Source: Anaerolineales bacterium UBA2232
GTDB taxonomy: Bacteria > Chloroflexota > Anaerolineae > UBA2200
DNA length: 5,115 nucleotides
Direction of reading: 5' to 3'
NCBI GenBank assembly: GCA_002348045.1
Contig: DDYO01000043.1
Span: 1-5,115 of the forward strand
Part shown: piece by piece, positions 1-5,115 of the stretch
How the letters are laid out: each line of letters starts with the position of its first letter
Position numbering within the stretch: the stretch's first letter is position 1
Translations under genes and position numbers: made by a program
Notes under the pieces: generated by a model
What the model was told of the DNA's origin: nothing
Database searches by the model: none
Seen by the model: the letters and a program-made list of their open reading frames with translations, nothing else

Positions 1-569
1 TGATGACCAAGAGCAACGTGGTGGGCATCGTCGCAGGGATGGAGATTCCTCCGGTGGTCAAGTTCCGCAAGGGTTACGAGAACGGCGTCAAGTTCGTGAA
101 CGCCGATGCCAAAGTCCTGGGTGTGTACATTGACAGTTTCGTCGCACCCGACCGTGGTAAGGAAGCAGCCCTTTCTCAAATCGCCGAAAGGGCTGACGTG
201 ATCTTTGGCGCTGGCGGTCCCACGGGCTCTGGCGGAATCGCAGCTGCGGCGGAACAGGGTGTTTGGGTGATCGGCGTTGACCAGGATGAGTACCTGACCA
301 CGTTCAGCGGTGGAACGCGTACCGGCGCAAACAAGCTTCTGTCCAGTGCCGTGAAGCGGGTCGATGTGGCGGTCTACCTGGCAATCAAGGCGGCCGTGGG
401 CGGTACTTGGAAGGGCGGCAATTTGGTTTACGATGCCGCGGTCGATGGGGTAGGACTGGCGCCGTTCCATGACACGGAAAGCGCAATTCCCCAGGCTGTC
501 AAGGATCGCCTGACCCAGATTGGCAAGGACTTGAAGGAAGGCAAGGTTCAGACAGGCGTAACCCTCTAG
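1..569 (+). CDS. BMP-family ABC transporter substrate-binding protein, C-terminal part (5' truncated by window)
   Basis: This is the C-terminal part of a BMP/PnrA/Med-type solute-binding protein, the extracellular, usually lipid-anchored receptor of a nucleoside or purine importer. About 188 residues are visible out of a usual 330-370, so the signal peptide, lipobox cysteine and first lobe lie left of the window. The ATG at position 3 is internal rather than a start. It opens directly on the hinge/second-lobe strand VVGIVAGMEIPPV, which in full-length relatives sits mid-protein and is followed by a KGYENGVKFVN segment. Other family marks, numbered from that Met, are ADVIFGAGGPTGSGG (64-78), GVDQDEY (91-97, the ligand-contacting Asp region), VKRVD (117-121) and DGVGLAPFHD (148-157). 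The stop is TAG at 567-569. The downstream ATPase and two permeases are the expected partners. The family is secure. The exact ligand is inferred, since relatives bind purine nucleosides but some bind other small molecules. Confidence 0.93.
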   Translation, partial: MTKSNVVGIVAGMEIPPVVKFRKGYENGVKFVNADAKVLGVYIDSFVAPDRGKEAALSQIAERADVIFGAGGPTGSGGIAAAAEQGVWVIGVDQDEYLTTFSGGTRTGANKLLSSAVKRVDVAVYLAIKAAVGGTWKGGNLVYDAAVDGVGLAPFHDTESAIPQAVKDRLTQIGKDLKEGKVQTGVTL

Positions 570-597
570 AGCACGAGGAGAATCCTGTCAAGGATGA

Positions 598-634
598 AAT
601 GGGTGCTGAACCGCAATGCGGCTCAGCACCCATT
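598..634 (+). terminator. Strong intercistronic hairpin between binding-protein and ATPase genes
   Basis: A near-perfect hairpin begins 28 bases after the binding-protein stop. Bases 598-609 pair with 623-634 (12 bp), then comes one A/C mismatch (610/622), then 611-614 (CCGC) pair with 618-621 (GCGG) around an AAT triloop. No U-run follows (the next bases are CCGTCTGC), so it is not a classic intrinsic terminator. Likely roles are partial termination or protection of the upstream mRNA from 3' exonucleases. Either would let the binding protein be made in excess over the membrane parts, which is common in ABC-importer operons. The structure is read directly from the sequence and the role is inferred. 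Confidence 0.7.
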
Positions 635-753
635 CCGTCTGCAGGATATGGAATCAGGATCCCGATGCTGGCCGGGGTTTCCGGAATGGAGAGTGTTGGC
701 GCGGTCGCCGCAAGCTCGAGTGGTCCGATGCTCAATGGGTGTGCCATGGCAGC

Positions 754-762
754 AAGGAGAGG
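754..762 (+). promoter_or_regulatory. Ribosome-binding site that sets the ATPase start
   Basis: AAGGAGAGG lies 6 bases (counted after AAGGAG, 754-759) upstream of ATG 766. This supports ATG 766 over the longer open frame that begins at ATG 616. A TTG at 763 is only 3 bases from the AAGGAG core and is less likely. Confidence 0.8.
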
Positions 763-765
763 TTG

Positions 766-2286
766 ATGACACTGGCCCTGGAATGTCGTGACGTCTGTAA
801 GGCTTTCCCTGGCGTGGTGGCCAATGACGGCATCGATTTTCAGCTAGAGGTAGGGGAAGTACACGCGCTCCTTGGCGAGAACGGGGCGGGCAAAACCACC
901 CTGATGAACATCGTCTATGGGCTCTACCGCCCAGACCGCGGTCAGATCCTACTGGATGGTCAAGAGGTGGTGATTGGTCAGGCTCGTGAGGCCATCGGGC
1001 ACGGCATCGGCATGGTGCACCAGCACTTTATGCTCATACCGGTGTTCACGGTGGCTGAGAACATTATGCTGGGCATGGAACAGACTCGACGCGGAAGCCT
1101 GGATCGAGCCGGTGCAGAGGAACGCATCCGAGCGTTCTCCCATGAGTATGGTTTGGATATCGACCCGGGCGCCTTGGTAGGGGACCTGTCGGTCGGCGTC
1201 CAGCAACGGGTCGAGATCATCAAGGCTTTGTACCGTAACGCCAGGATCCTCATCCTGGATGAGCCAACGGCTGTTCTCACGCCACAGGAATCCGACGATC
1301 TCTTCCGCATCATGCGGTCCCTGGCTCAGCAAGGCAAGTCAATCATCTTTATCACTCACAAGCTCAGGGAGGTCTTTGCGGTTGCCGATCGGATTACCGT
1401 GTTGCGCAACGGCCAGGTGGTGGGAACCACCCGTTCAGCTGACGCCACCGAGGCGGCCTTGGCCAGGATGATGGTGGGCCGTGACGTCGTCCTCAGGGTA
1501 GAGAGGCAGCCCCCTTCCATTGGTGATGAGGTCCTGCGGGTGCAGAACCTGCAGGTTAGCGATGACCGACAGCACTTGGCCGTGGATGACCTGAGCCTGG
1601 CCGTTCGCGCCGGCGAGATCGTGGGAGTGGCTGGGGTCCAGGGCAATGGTCAGACCGAGCTCATTGAGGCTATCGCTGGCCTCCGGCCCGCGCTCGGCGG
1701 CAGGATTGAGTTTCTGGGAAAGGACATGACAGCGGCGTCTCCGCGGCAGGTCATCGAAGCTGGCGTTGCTCACATTCCAGAGAATCGGCAGCGGGATGGC
1801 CTGGTATTGAGCTTCCCAGTGGTGGAGAACCTCGTGCTCTCCACGTACTACCGTCCACCGTTCACCAGGGGCATGGAGCTCGATCGGGGGGAGATGGAGC
1901 GACACGCTGATAGCCTGATTCGCGAATTCGACGTGCGTACACCTGACGCTTATGCCCTGGCAGGCAACCTGTCAGGGGGCAATCAGCAGAAAGTGATCGT
2001 GGCCCGCGAATTCTCGCGAGCCAGCAAACTGATCTTGGCGGCTCAGCCTACCCGCGGCCTGGATGTCGGCTCCACCGAGTTCATCCACCGTCGGCTGATT
2101 CAAGCCAGGGACGCGGGGAGCGCCGTGCTACTGGTGTCCGTGGAGCTAGACGAGATCCTTTCCCTTGCCGATCGGGTGGCAGTCATCTACAAGGGCCAGA
2201 TCATTGATACGCTTTCTGCAGAGGAAGCCACACCCGAACGCGTCGGGTTGCTGATGGCGGGGGTCAAGGAGGAGGAGCAACCGTGA
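766..2286 (+). CDS. ABC transporter ATP-binding protein, tandem NBDs (NupO/BMP-importer type)
   Basis: This cytoplasmic ATPase powers the importer and carries two ABC domains in one chain of 506 residues, close to the ~510 usual for the family (resembling Bacillus NupO and sugar-importer RbsA/MglA). Domain 1 (about 3-240) is complete: Walker A GENGAGKT (37-44), Q-loop Gln86, signature LSVGV (141-145), Walker B LILDE (162-166) and His198. Domain 2 (about 255-500) has the family's degenerate features: P-loop GVQGNGQT (290-297) without the lysine, signature LSGGNQQ (402-408), Walker B LILAAQPTRGLD (422-433) lacking the catalytic Glu, and SVELDE (458-463) in place of the H-loop His. ATP hydrolysis is therefore expected mainly at one composite site. 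The start ATG 766 is chosen from the ribosome site at 754-762 and from MTLALECRDV matching the usual first strand. The stop overlaps the next gene by 4 bases, indicating translational coupling. Confidence 0.95.
   Translation: MTLALECRDVCKAFPGVVANDGIDFQLEVGEVHALLGENGAGKTTLMNIVYGLYRPDRGQILLDGQEVVIGQAREAIGHGIGMVHQHFMLIPVFTVAENIMLGMEQTRRGSLDRAGAEERIRAFSHEYGLDIDPGALVGDLSVGVQQRVEIIKALYRNARILILDEPTAVLTPQESDDLFRIMRSLAQQGKSIIFITHKLREVFAVADRITVLRNGQVVGTTRSADATEAALARMMVGRDVVLRVERQPPSIGDEVLRVQNLQVSDDRQHLAVDDLSLAVRAGEIVGVAGVQGNGQTELIEAIAGLRPALGGRIEFLGKDMTAASPRQVIEAGVAHIPENRQRDGLVLSFPVVENLVLSTYYRPPFTRGMELDRGEMERHADSLIREFDVRTPDAYALAGNLSGGNQQKVIVAREFSRASKLILAAQPTRGLDVGSTEFIHRRLIQARDAGSAVLLVSVELDEILSLADRVAVIYKGQIIDTLSAEEATPERVGLLMAGVKEEEQP
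2266..2277 (+). promoter_or_regulatory. Extended purine-rich ribosome-binding site for first permease
   Basis: AAGGAGGAGGAG inside the 3' end of the ATPase gene lies 5 bases before GTG 2283. It contains a full anti-Shine-Dalgarno match and supports the GTG start that overlaps the ATPase stop as GTGA. Confidence 0.85.
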
Positions 2287-3398
2287 AGGAACGGTCACGC
2301 GGGTTGAGACTGAGCCGATCGTCGGCAAGTCAAGCCTTGGGTGAGCTGGCCGTGCCCATTCTTTCGGTTTTGACGGCACTGGCCCTGGGCGCTGTGGTAG
2401 TCTGGGCGTCGAGAGCCAGTCCACTTCGCGCCTATCAGGGCCTGCTCGAGGGAGCCCTAGGCAGTCCCCGAGGCATCTCCGAGACCCTGGTCATTGCGAC
2501 TCCTTACACCTTGGCTGGATTGGCGGTTGCCCTTGGCTTTCGCTGTGGGCTCTTTAACATCGGTGCGGAGGGCCAATTCTACATGGGAGCTCTCTTCTCG
2601 GTGTTGGTTGGGTTTGGCGTCAAAGGGTTGCCTGCGGTCATTCACCTTCCCCTTGCGGTGCTGGCCGGGGCCTTCGGCGGCGGCCTCTGGGGCGCTATCC
2701 CCGGCATACTCAAAGCCAAACTGGGTGCCCACGAGGTGACCAACACGATTATGATGAACTATATCGCGGTCAAGACGATTGACTACCTGGTAAAGAACCC
2801 CTTCCGCGATACCGCCTCGACGATCCCACGCACCCCGTACATCCTGGCGTCGTCTGCGCTGCCGAGGCTTGTCCAGGGCTATCGGGTCCATGCCGGGCTG
2901 GTGATGGCCTTGGTTGCCGTGTTTCTGGTCTACTGGTTTCTTTGGAGGACGCCGCTGGGCTTTGAGATACGAACCGTGGGCGCGAACCCGAGCGCGGCGC
3001 GCTACGCTGGCATCAATGTGACGCAAAAGTTCGTGCTGGCTATGGTACTGAGCGGTGCTCTGGCCGGACTGGCTGGCTGCAGTGAGGTCCTGGGAACGAA
3101 TCTCAACCTGCCGGCGGCCTTTATCTCGGGCTATGGTTTCGACAGCATTGCCATTGCGCTGTTGGCCAAGAGCCATCCCCTGGCGGTCTTTCCAGCTGCG
3201 CTGCTTTGGGCGGCCCTGCGCAATGGGGCAGGGCTGATGCAGGTTCGCGCGGGCATCTCCATCGACCTGATCAACATCGTGCAGGCGCTGGTCATTGTGT
3301 TCATCGCCGCGGATCAGATCATTCGCTGGCTGTATCGTATCAAGAGACCGTCTGAGCAAGTTCGGGATCTTGTCTTCACCCGCGGCTGGGGTCGCTAA
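2283..3398 (+). CDS. ABC transporter permease, BPD_transp_2 family (NupP-like)
   Basis: This is the first of two integral membrane subunits forming the translocation channel. The 371-residue product is mostly hydrophobic, with about eight to ten likely membrane segments (for example near 21-41, 99-112, 117-141, 203-221, 248-266 and 328-346). Diagnostic stretches of the branched-chain-amino-acid/ribose/BMP permease superfamily are GLFNIGAEGQ (89-98), GAHEVTNTIMMNYIA (148-162), the cytoplasmic coupling loop GFEIRTVGANPSAARYAGI (226-244) and GYGFDSIAIALLA (283-295). The length fits NupP-type permeases (about 350-370). The GTG start has a strong ribosome site and overlaps the ATPase stop by 4 bases. 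The TAA stop lies within the next gene's ribosome-binding region, so the three membrane/ATPase genes are almost certainly cotranscribed and translationally coupled. The family is certain. A nucleoside or purine substrate is inferred from family and context. Confidence 0.94.
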   Translation: MKERSRGLRLSRSSASQALGELAVPILSVLTALALGAVVVWASRASPLRAYQGLLEGALGSPRGISETLVIATPYTLAGLAVALGFRCGLFNIGAEGQFYMGALFSVLVGFGVKGLPAVIHLPLAVLAGAFGGGLWGAIPGILKAKLGAHEVTNTIMMNYIAVKTIDYLVKNPFRDTASTIPRTPYILASSALPRLVQGYRVHAGLVMALVAVFLVYWFLWRTPLGFEIRTVGANPSAARYAGINVTQKFVLAMVLSGALAGLAGCSEVLGTNLNLPAAFISGYGFDSIAIALLAKSHPLAVFPAALLWAALRNGAGLMQVRAGISIDLINIVQALVIVFIAADQIIRWLYRIKRPSEQVRDLVFTRGWGR

Positions 3399-3403
3399 GG
3401 AGG
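3397..3403 (+). promoter_or_regulatory. Ribosome-binding site deciding start of second permease
   Basis: AAGGAGG overlaps the TAA stop of the preceding permease. It is 9 bases from GTG 3413 but only 3 bases from the alternative in-frame TTG 3407. The spacing favours GTG 3413. Confidence 0.8.
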
Positions 3404-3412
3404 CTGTTGCAC

Positions 3413-4627
3413 GTGACAAGACGGCTGGAATCGACAAGTCCTCGCTGGCGCATCTTTGCCTTCCTGCTCCTGGCGCTGGCCATCGTGCTCATGGGGACAG
3501 CTTGGACTGCCATTGACCCGAGAAGCCAGTCGACGCTGGGCTTTGAGCGGCTGGGCCAGCGAACCGTCGCAACCGCATCCACGGTGGCTTGGCTTGCTGG
3601 CGCGGCTGGCATGGCGGCCATGCTCGCCTTGGTGCTGGGGAGAGGCAAGACCGCCTTACTCACGCTGGGCATGATCCTTACCCTCACGGGCATTCTCACC
3701 GGTCTCGCACAGGGGGCAAGCATCGACCTGATAGGCATGTTGGCGGCCAGCCTGCGCATGTCCACTCCCATTGCGCTCGGCGCGCTAGCCGGCATCCTCT
3801 GCGAGCGATCTGGAATCGTCAATATCGGGATCGAAGGAATGATGCTGGCTTCCGCGGCCTTTGGCTTTGCCGCGAGTCTCTATCTGGACAACATCTGGCT
3901 GGGCGTCATGGCGGCGGTCCTCATGGGGGGACTGATGGCTGCTCTGCACGCCGTCATGTCCATTCGTTTCAAGACGGACCAGATCATCAGTGGCACGGCC
4001 ATAAACATTTTGGCCGTGGGTGCGTCTGGCTATCTGCGGAGGGCGTACCTGGTCAAGGCGTATTTTGTAGGCACTACGTTGCCTCTCATTCGCCTGCCCG
4101 TCCTGTCACAACTGCCGATTGTCGGGAGCGTGTTGTTCAGCAGCCAGCCCATAGTCTATCTCATGCTAATCCTGCTCGTGGTGACAGATTATGTGCTTTT
4201 CCATACGCCTTGGGGCCTTCGCAGCAGGGCAGTAGGTGAGCATCCACGCGCGGCCGATACCCTGGGCGTGGATGTCTACTTGATCCAGTATGTCAACGTC
4301 ATCGTTGCGGGCTGCATCGCCGGATTGGCCGGGGCGTGGTTCTCGCTGGAAACCGTTGGCAGTTTTGAGGACATGATGACGGGGGGCAAAGGCTTTATCG
4401 CTTTGGCTGCGGTGATCTTCGGCAACTGGACCCCGCGTGGCGCCTTCCTGGGTGCCCTTTTGTTCGGGTTTGCCGATGCACTACAAATCAAGCTGCAGAT
4501 TCTCAACGTGCCCCTGCCGTATCAGTTTCTGGGGATGGCGCCGTACCTGATTACGATGGTCGTCCTGGCGGGACTCATCGGGCGGACCACGCCACCAGCG
4601 GCAACCGGACAGGCATACGAACGCTAG
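3413..4627 (+). CDS. ABC transporter permease, BPD_transp_2 family (NupQ-like) with long N-terminal region
   Basis: This is the second channel-forming membrane subunit, which would pair with the preceding permease. The product is 404 residues from GTG 3413 (406 if TTG 3407 is used). The conserved core starts near residue 105 and contains [19 protein letters not shown] (127-145), [14 protein letters not shown] (186-199), the coupling loop [19 protein letters not shown] (269-287), [16 protein letters not shown] (325-340) and a final hydrophobic segment near 375-390. These match NupQ-type permeases, which are usually about 300-320 residues. The extra N-terminal ~100 residues carry two to three hydrophobic stretches (about 14-32, 57-76 and 80-98), so they look like real added membrane segments rather than a miscalled start. 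The upstream ribosome site supports this. The gene follows the first permease by 14 bases and ends the operon. Its 3' end is overlapped antisense by the open gyrB frame. Confidence 0.93.
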   Translation: MTRRLESTSPRWRIFAFLLLALAIVLMGTAWTAIDPRSQSTLGFERLGQRTVATASTVAWLAGAAGMAAMLALVLGRGKTALLTLGMILTLTGILTGLAQGASIDLIGMLAASLRMSTPIALGALAGILCERSGIVNIGIEGMMLASAAFGFAASLYLDNIWLGVMAAVLMGGLMAALHAVMSIRFKTDQIISGTAINILAVGASGYLRRAYLVKAYFVGTTLPLIRLPVLSQLPIVGSVLFSSQPIVYLMLILLVVTDYVLFHTPWGLRSRAVGEHPRAADTLGVDVYLIQYVNVIVAGCIAGLAGAWFSLETVGSFEDMMTGGKGFIALAAVIFGNWTPRGAFLGALLFGFADALQIKLQILNVPLPYQFLGMAPYLITMVVLAGLIGRTTPPAATGQAYER

Positions 4628-5115
4628 GGACAGAGAGAGCCCGTGCAATCGGCTGACTGGTCGGGCTCTCCGGGGTACCCCTGACCGTGGTCCTGCGACA
4701 TCGAGGTTTTGGACGTTGCGGGCGTTGGTCTGGATAAAACGCTTGCGGGGCGGAACGCTGGAGCCCATGAGCATGTCAAAAGTCCGGTCAGCCGTCACGA
4801 CATCTTCCATGGTTACCTGAAGCAGGGTCCGGTTCGAGGGGTTCATTGTCGTTTGCCACAATTGCTCCGGATTCATCTCTCCCAGGCCTTTGTACCTCTG
4901 AATGGCGACTTTCTTGCCCTTGAGCTTTTTGAGCAGCTCGTCCTTCTGGGCCTCTGAGTAGGCATAGGTTAGCTGTTTGTCGCCCTCCAGCCTGTAGAGG
5001 GGAGGCTGGGCTATGAACAGGTGGCCGTTCTCAATGAGTGGCTCCATGTGGCGAAAGAAGAATGTGAGCAAGAGGGTGCGGATGTGTGATCCGTCCACAT
5101 CGGCGTCTGTCATGA
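4481..5115 (-). CDS. gyrB: DNA gyrase subunit B, C-terminal part (5' truncated by window), with atypical 71-codon open tail
   Basis: GyrB is the ATPase and TOPRIM subunit of DNA gyrase, which introduces negative supercoils with GyrA. The visible frame begins inside the TOPRIM domain at [10 protein letters not shown], whose Asp-x-Asp-x-Asp motif binds Mg2+. It continues through [19 protein letters not shown], then [16 protein letters not shown] (71-86, counted from the Met at 5113) and [13 protein letters not shown]. The usual end, ARNVQNLDV, falls at residue 139 (codon 4699-4697). The N-terminal ATPase and transducer regions lie beyond the right edge, and the Met at 5113 is internal. In most relatives translation stops right after NLD(I/V). 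Here no stop appears until the TAG at 4483-4481, giving 71 extra, Arg/Pro-rich residues without family resemblance, antisense to the permease for 147 bases. ParE is the main alternative, but the GEMNPEQLW context and NLDV ending favour GyrB. The family call is firm and the true 3' end is uncertain. Confidence 0.9.
   Translation of the reverse strand, partial: MTDADVDGSHIRTLLLTFFFRHMEPLIENGHLFIAQPPLYRLEGDKQLTYAYSEAQKDELLKKLKGKKVAIQRYKGLGEMNPEQLWQTTMNPSNRTLLQVTMEDVVTADRTFDMLMGSSVPPRKRFIQTNARNVQNLDVAGPRSGVPRRARPVSRLHGLSLSLAFVCLSGCRWWRGPPDESRQDDHRNQVRRHPQKLIRQGHVENLQLDL
4635..4670 (+). terminator. Inverted repeat after the transport operon, candidate (bidirectional) terminator
   Basis: GAGAGCCCG (4635-4643) pairs perfectly with CGGGCTCTC (4662-4670), a GC-rich 9-bp stem with an 18-base loop, starting 7 bases after the permease stop. 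It lies between convergent genes, where a shared terminator is expected. No T-run follows on the plus strand. On the minus strand the following bases (TCTGTCCCT) are only mildly pyrimidine-rich. The large loop and missing T-tract make intrinsic termination plausible but unproven. If the gyrB frame is truly translated past its usual end, this repeat lies inside that coding region. Confidence 0.5.

Larger units (their letters stand above)
570..765 (+). other. Intergenic leader between binding-protein and ATPase genes
   Basis: I find no supportable gene in this 196-base gap. Short frames cross it, including one from ATG 594 and an N-terminal run-on of the ATPase frame from ATG 616. They have unfavourable ribosome-site spacing, no family resemblance, and run through the hairpin at 598-634. 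The gap ends in the ATPase ribosome-binding site. It also holds an AATGGGTG copy (734-741) complementary to the 3' arm of the hairpin. A second promoter here is possible, but I see no convincing -35/-10 pair. Confidence 0.6.

Noticed and set aside
701..711. Small inverted repeat GCGG-TCG-CCGC in the leader
   Set aside because: A 4-bp stem is expected by chance in GC-rich DNA and no extension of the pairing was found.
616..765. 50-residue N-terminal extension of the ATPase from ATG 616
   Set aside because: It has no suitable ribosome site, starts inside the hairpin, shows no ABC-domain similarity, and a well-placed ribosome site precedes ATG 766.
594..791. 65-codon open frame in the gap after the binding-protein gene
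   Set aside because: It runs through the hairpin, overlaps the ATPase start, and its nearest GAGGAG-like site is about 13 bases away. There is no recognisable protein character.
1633..2160. Degenerate P-loop, Walker B and H-loop in the second ATPase domain as signs of gene decay
   Set aside because: These substitutions (GNGQT, AAQPTRGLD, no H-loop His) are normal for the second domain of this tandem-ATPase family. The frame is intact and full length.
3407..3412. TTG 3407 as start of the second permease
   Set aside because: It is only 3 bases from the AAGGAGG site, while GTG 3413 two codons later has normal spacing. The difference is two residues.
2457..3437. Long minus-strand open frame (326 codons) opposite the first permease
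   Set aside because: The translation is rich in Arg, Gln, His and Gly with no domain signature. It is a shadow of the well-supported plus-strand permease.
3589..4239. 216-codon plus-strand frame inside the second permease
   Set aside because: Its composition is dominated by His, Arg and Gly with no hydrophobic or domain pattern, typical of an out-of-frame shadow.
1..5115. CRISPR array, tRNA/rRNA, insertion sequence or defence system
   Set aside because: No repeat-spacer pattern, tRNA-like cloverleaf, transposase motifs or terminal repeats were seen. Every substantial stretch is explained by transporter genes or gyrB.

Overview
This window carries an ordinary bacterial transport operon followed by a convergent housekeeping gene. 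The DNA is fairly GC-rich, with strong Shine-Dalgarno sites, GTG starts and tight gene packing. The gene types do not identify a species. The style of the binding protein (a GVDQDEY motif followed by a TTF-GGGT-like stretch) recalls BMP proteins of Chloroflexota and some Gram-positive bacteria, but this is a weak, memory-based inference.

Layout. Positions 1-569 (+) hold the C-terminal part of a BMP/PnrA/Med-family substrate-binding protein, cut by the left edge. Positions 570-765 have no convincing gene but contain a strong hairpin at 598-634, between the binding-protein gene and the rest of the operon. Positions 766-2286 (+) encode a double-domain ABC ATPase. Positions 2283-3398 (+) encode a first membrane permease, which overlaps the ATPase stop by 4 bases. 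Positions 3413-4627 (+) encode a second permease with an unusually long N-terminal region. A 9-bp inverted repeat at 4635-4670 lies just after the operon. The right end, on the minus strand, is the C-terminal part of DNA gyrase subunit B, cut by the right edge.

How they work together. The four plus-strand genes form one complete importer of the NupNOPQ type (BMP lipoprotein, fused ATPase, two different permeases). Characterised relatives import nucleosides or purines. The binding protein would capture the ligand outside the membrane, the two permeases would form the channel, and the ATPase would power it. The operon's 5' end, where its promoter and any purine-responsive control would lie, is outside the window.

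The most notable points are structural. The gyrB reading frame has no stop at the family's usual C-terminus (NLDV) and stays open for 71 more codons, through the intergenic hairpin and antisense into the permease gene. A strong hairpin sits between the binding-protein and ATPase genes. The second permease has about 100 extra N-terminal residues. I see no mobile element, CRISPR array, RNA gene or undescribed system here.
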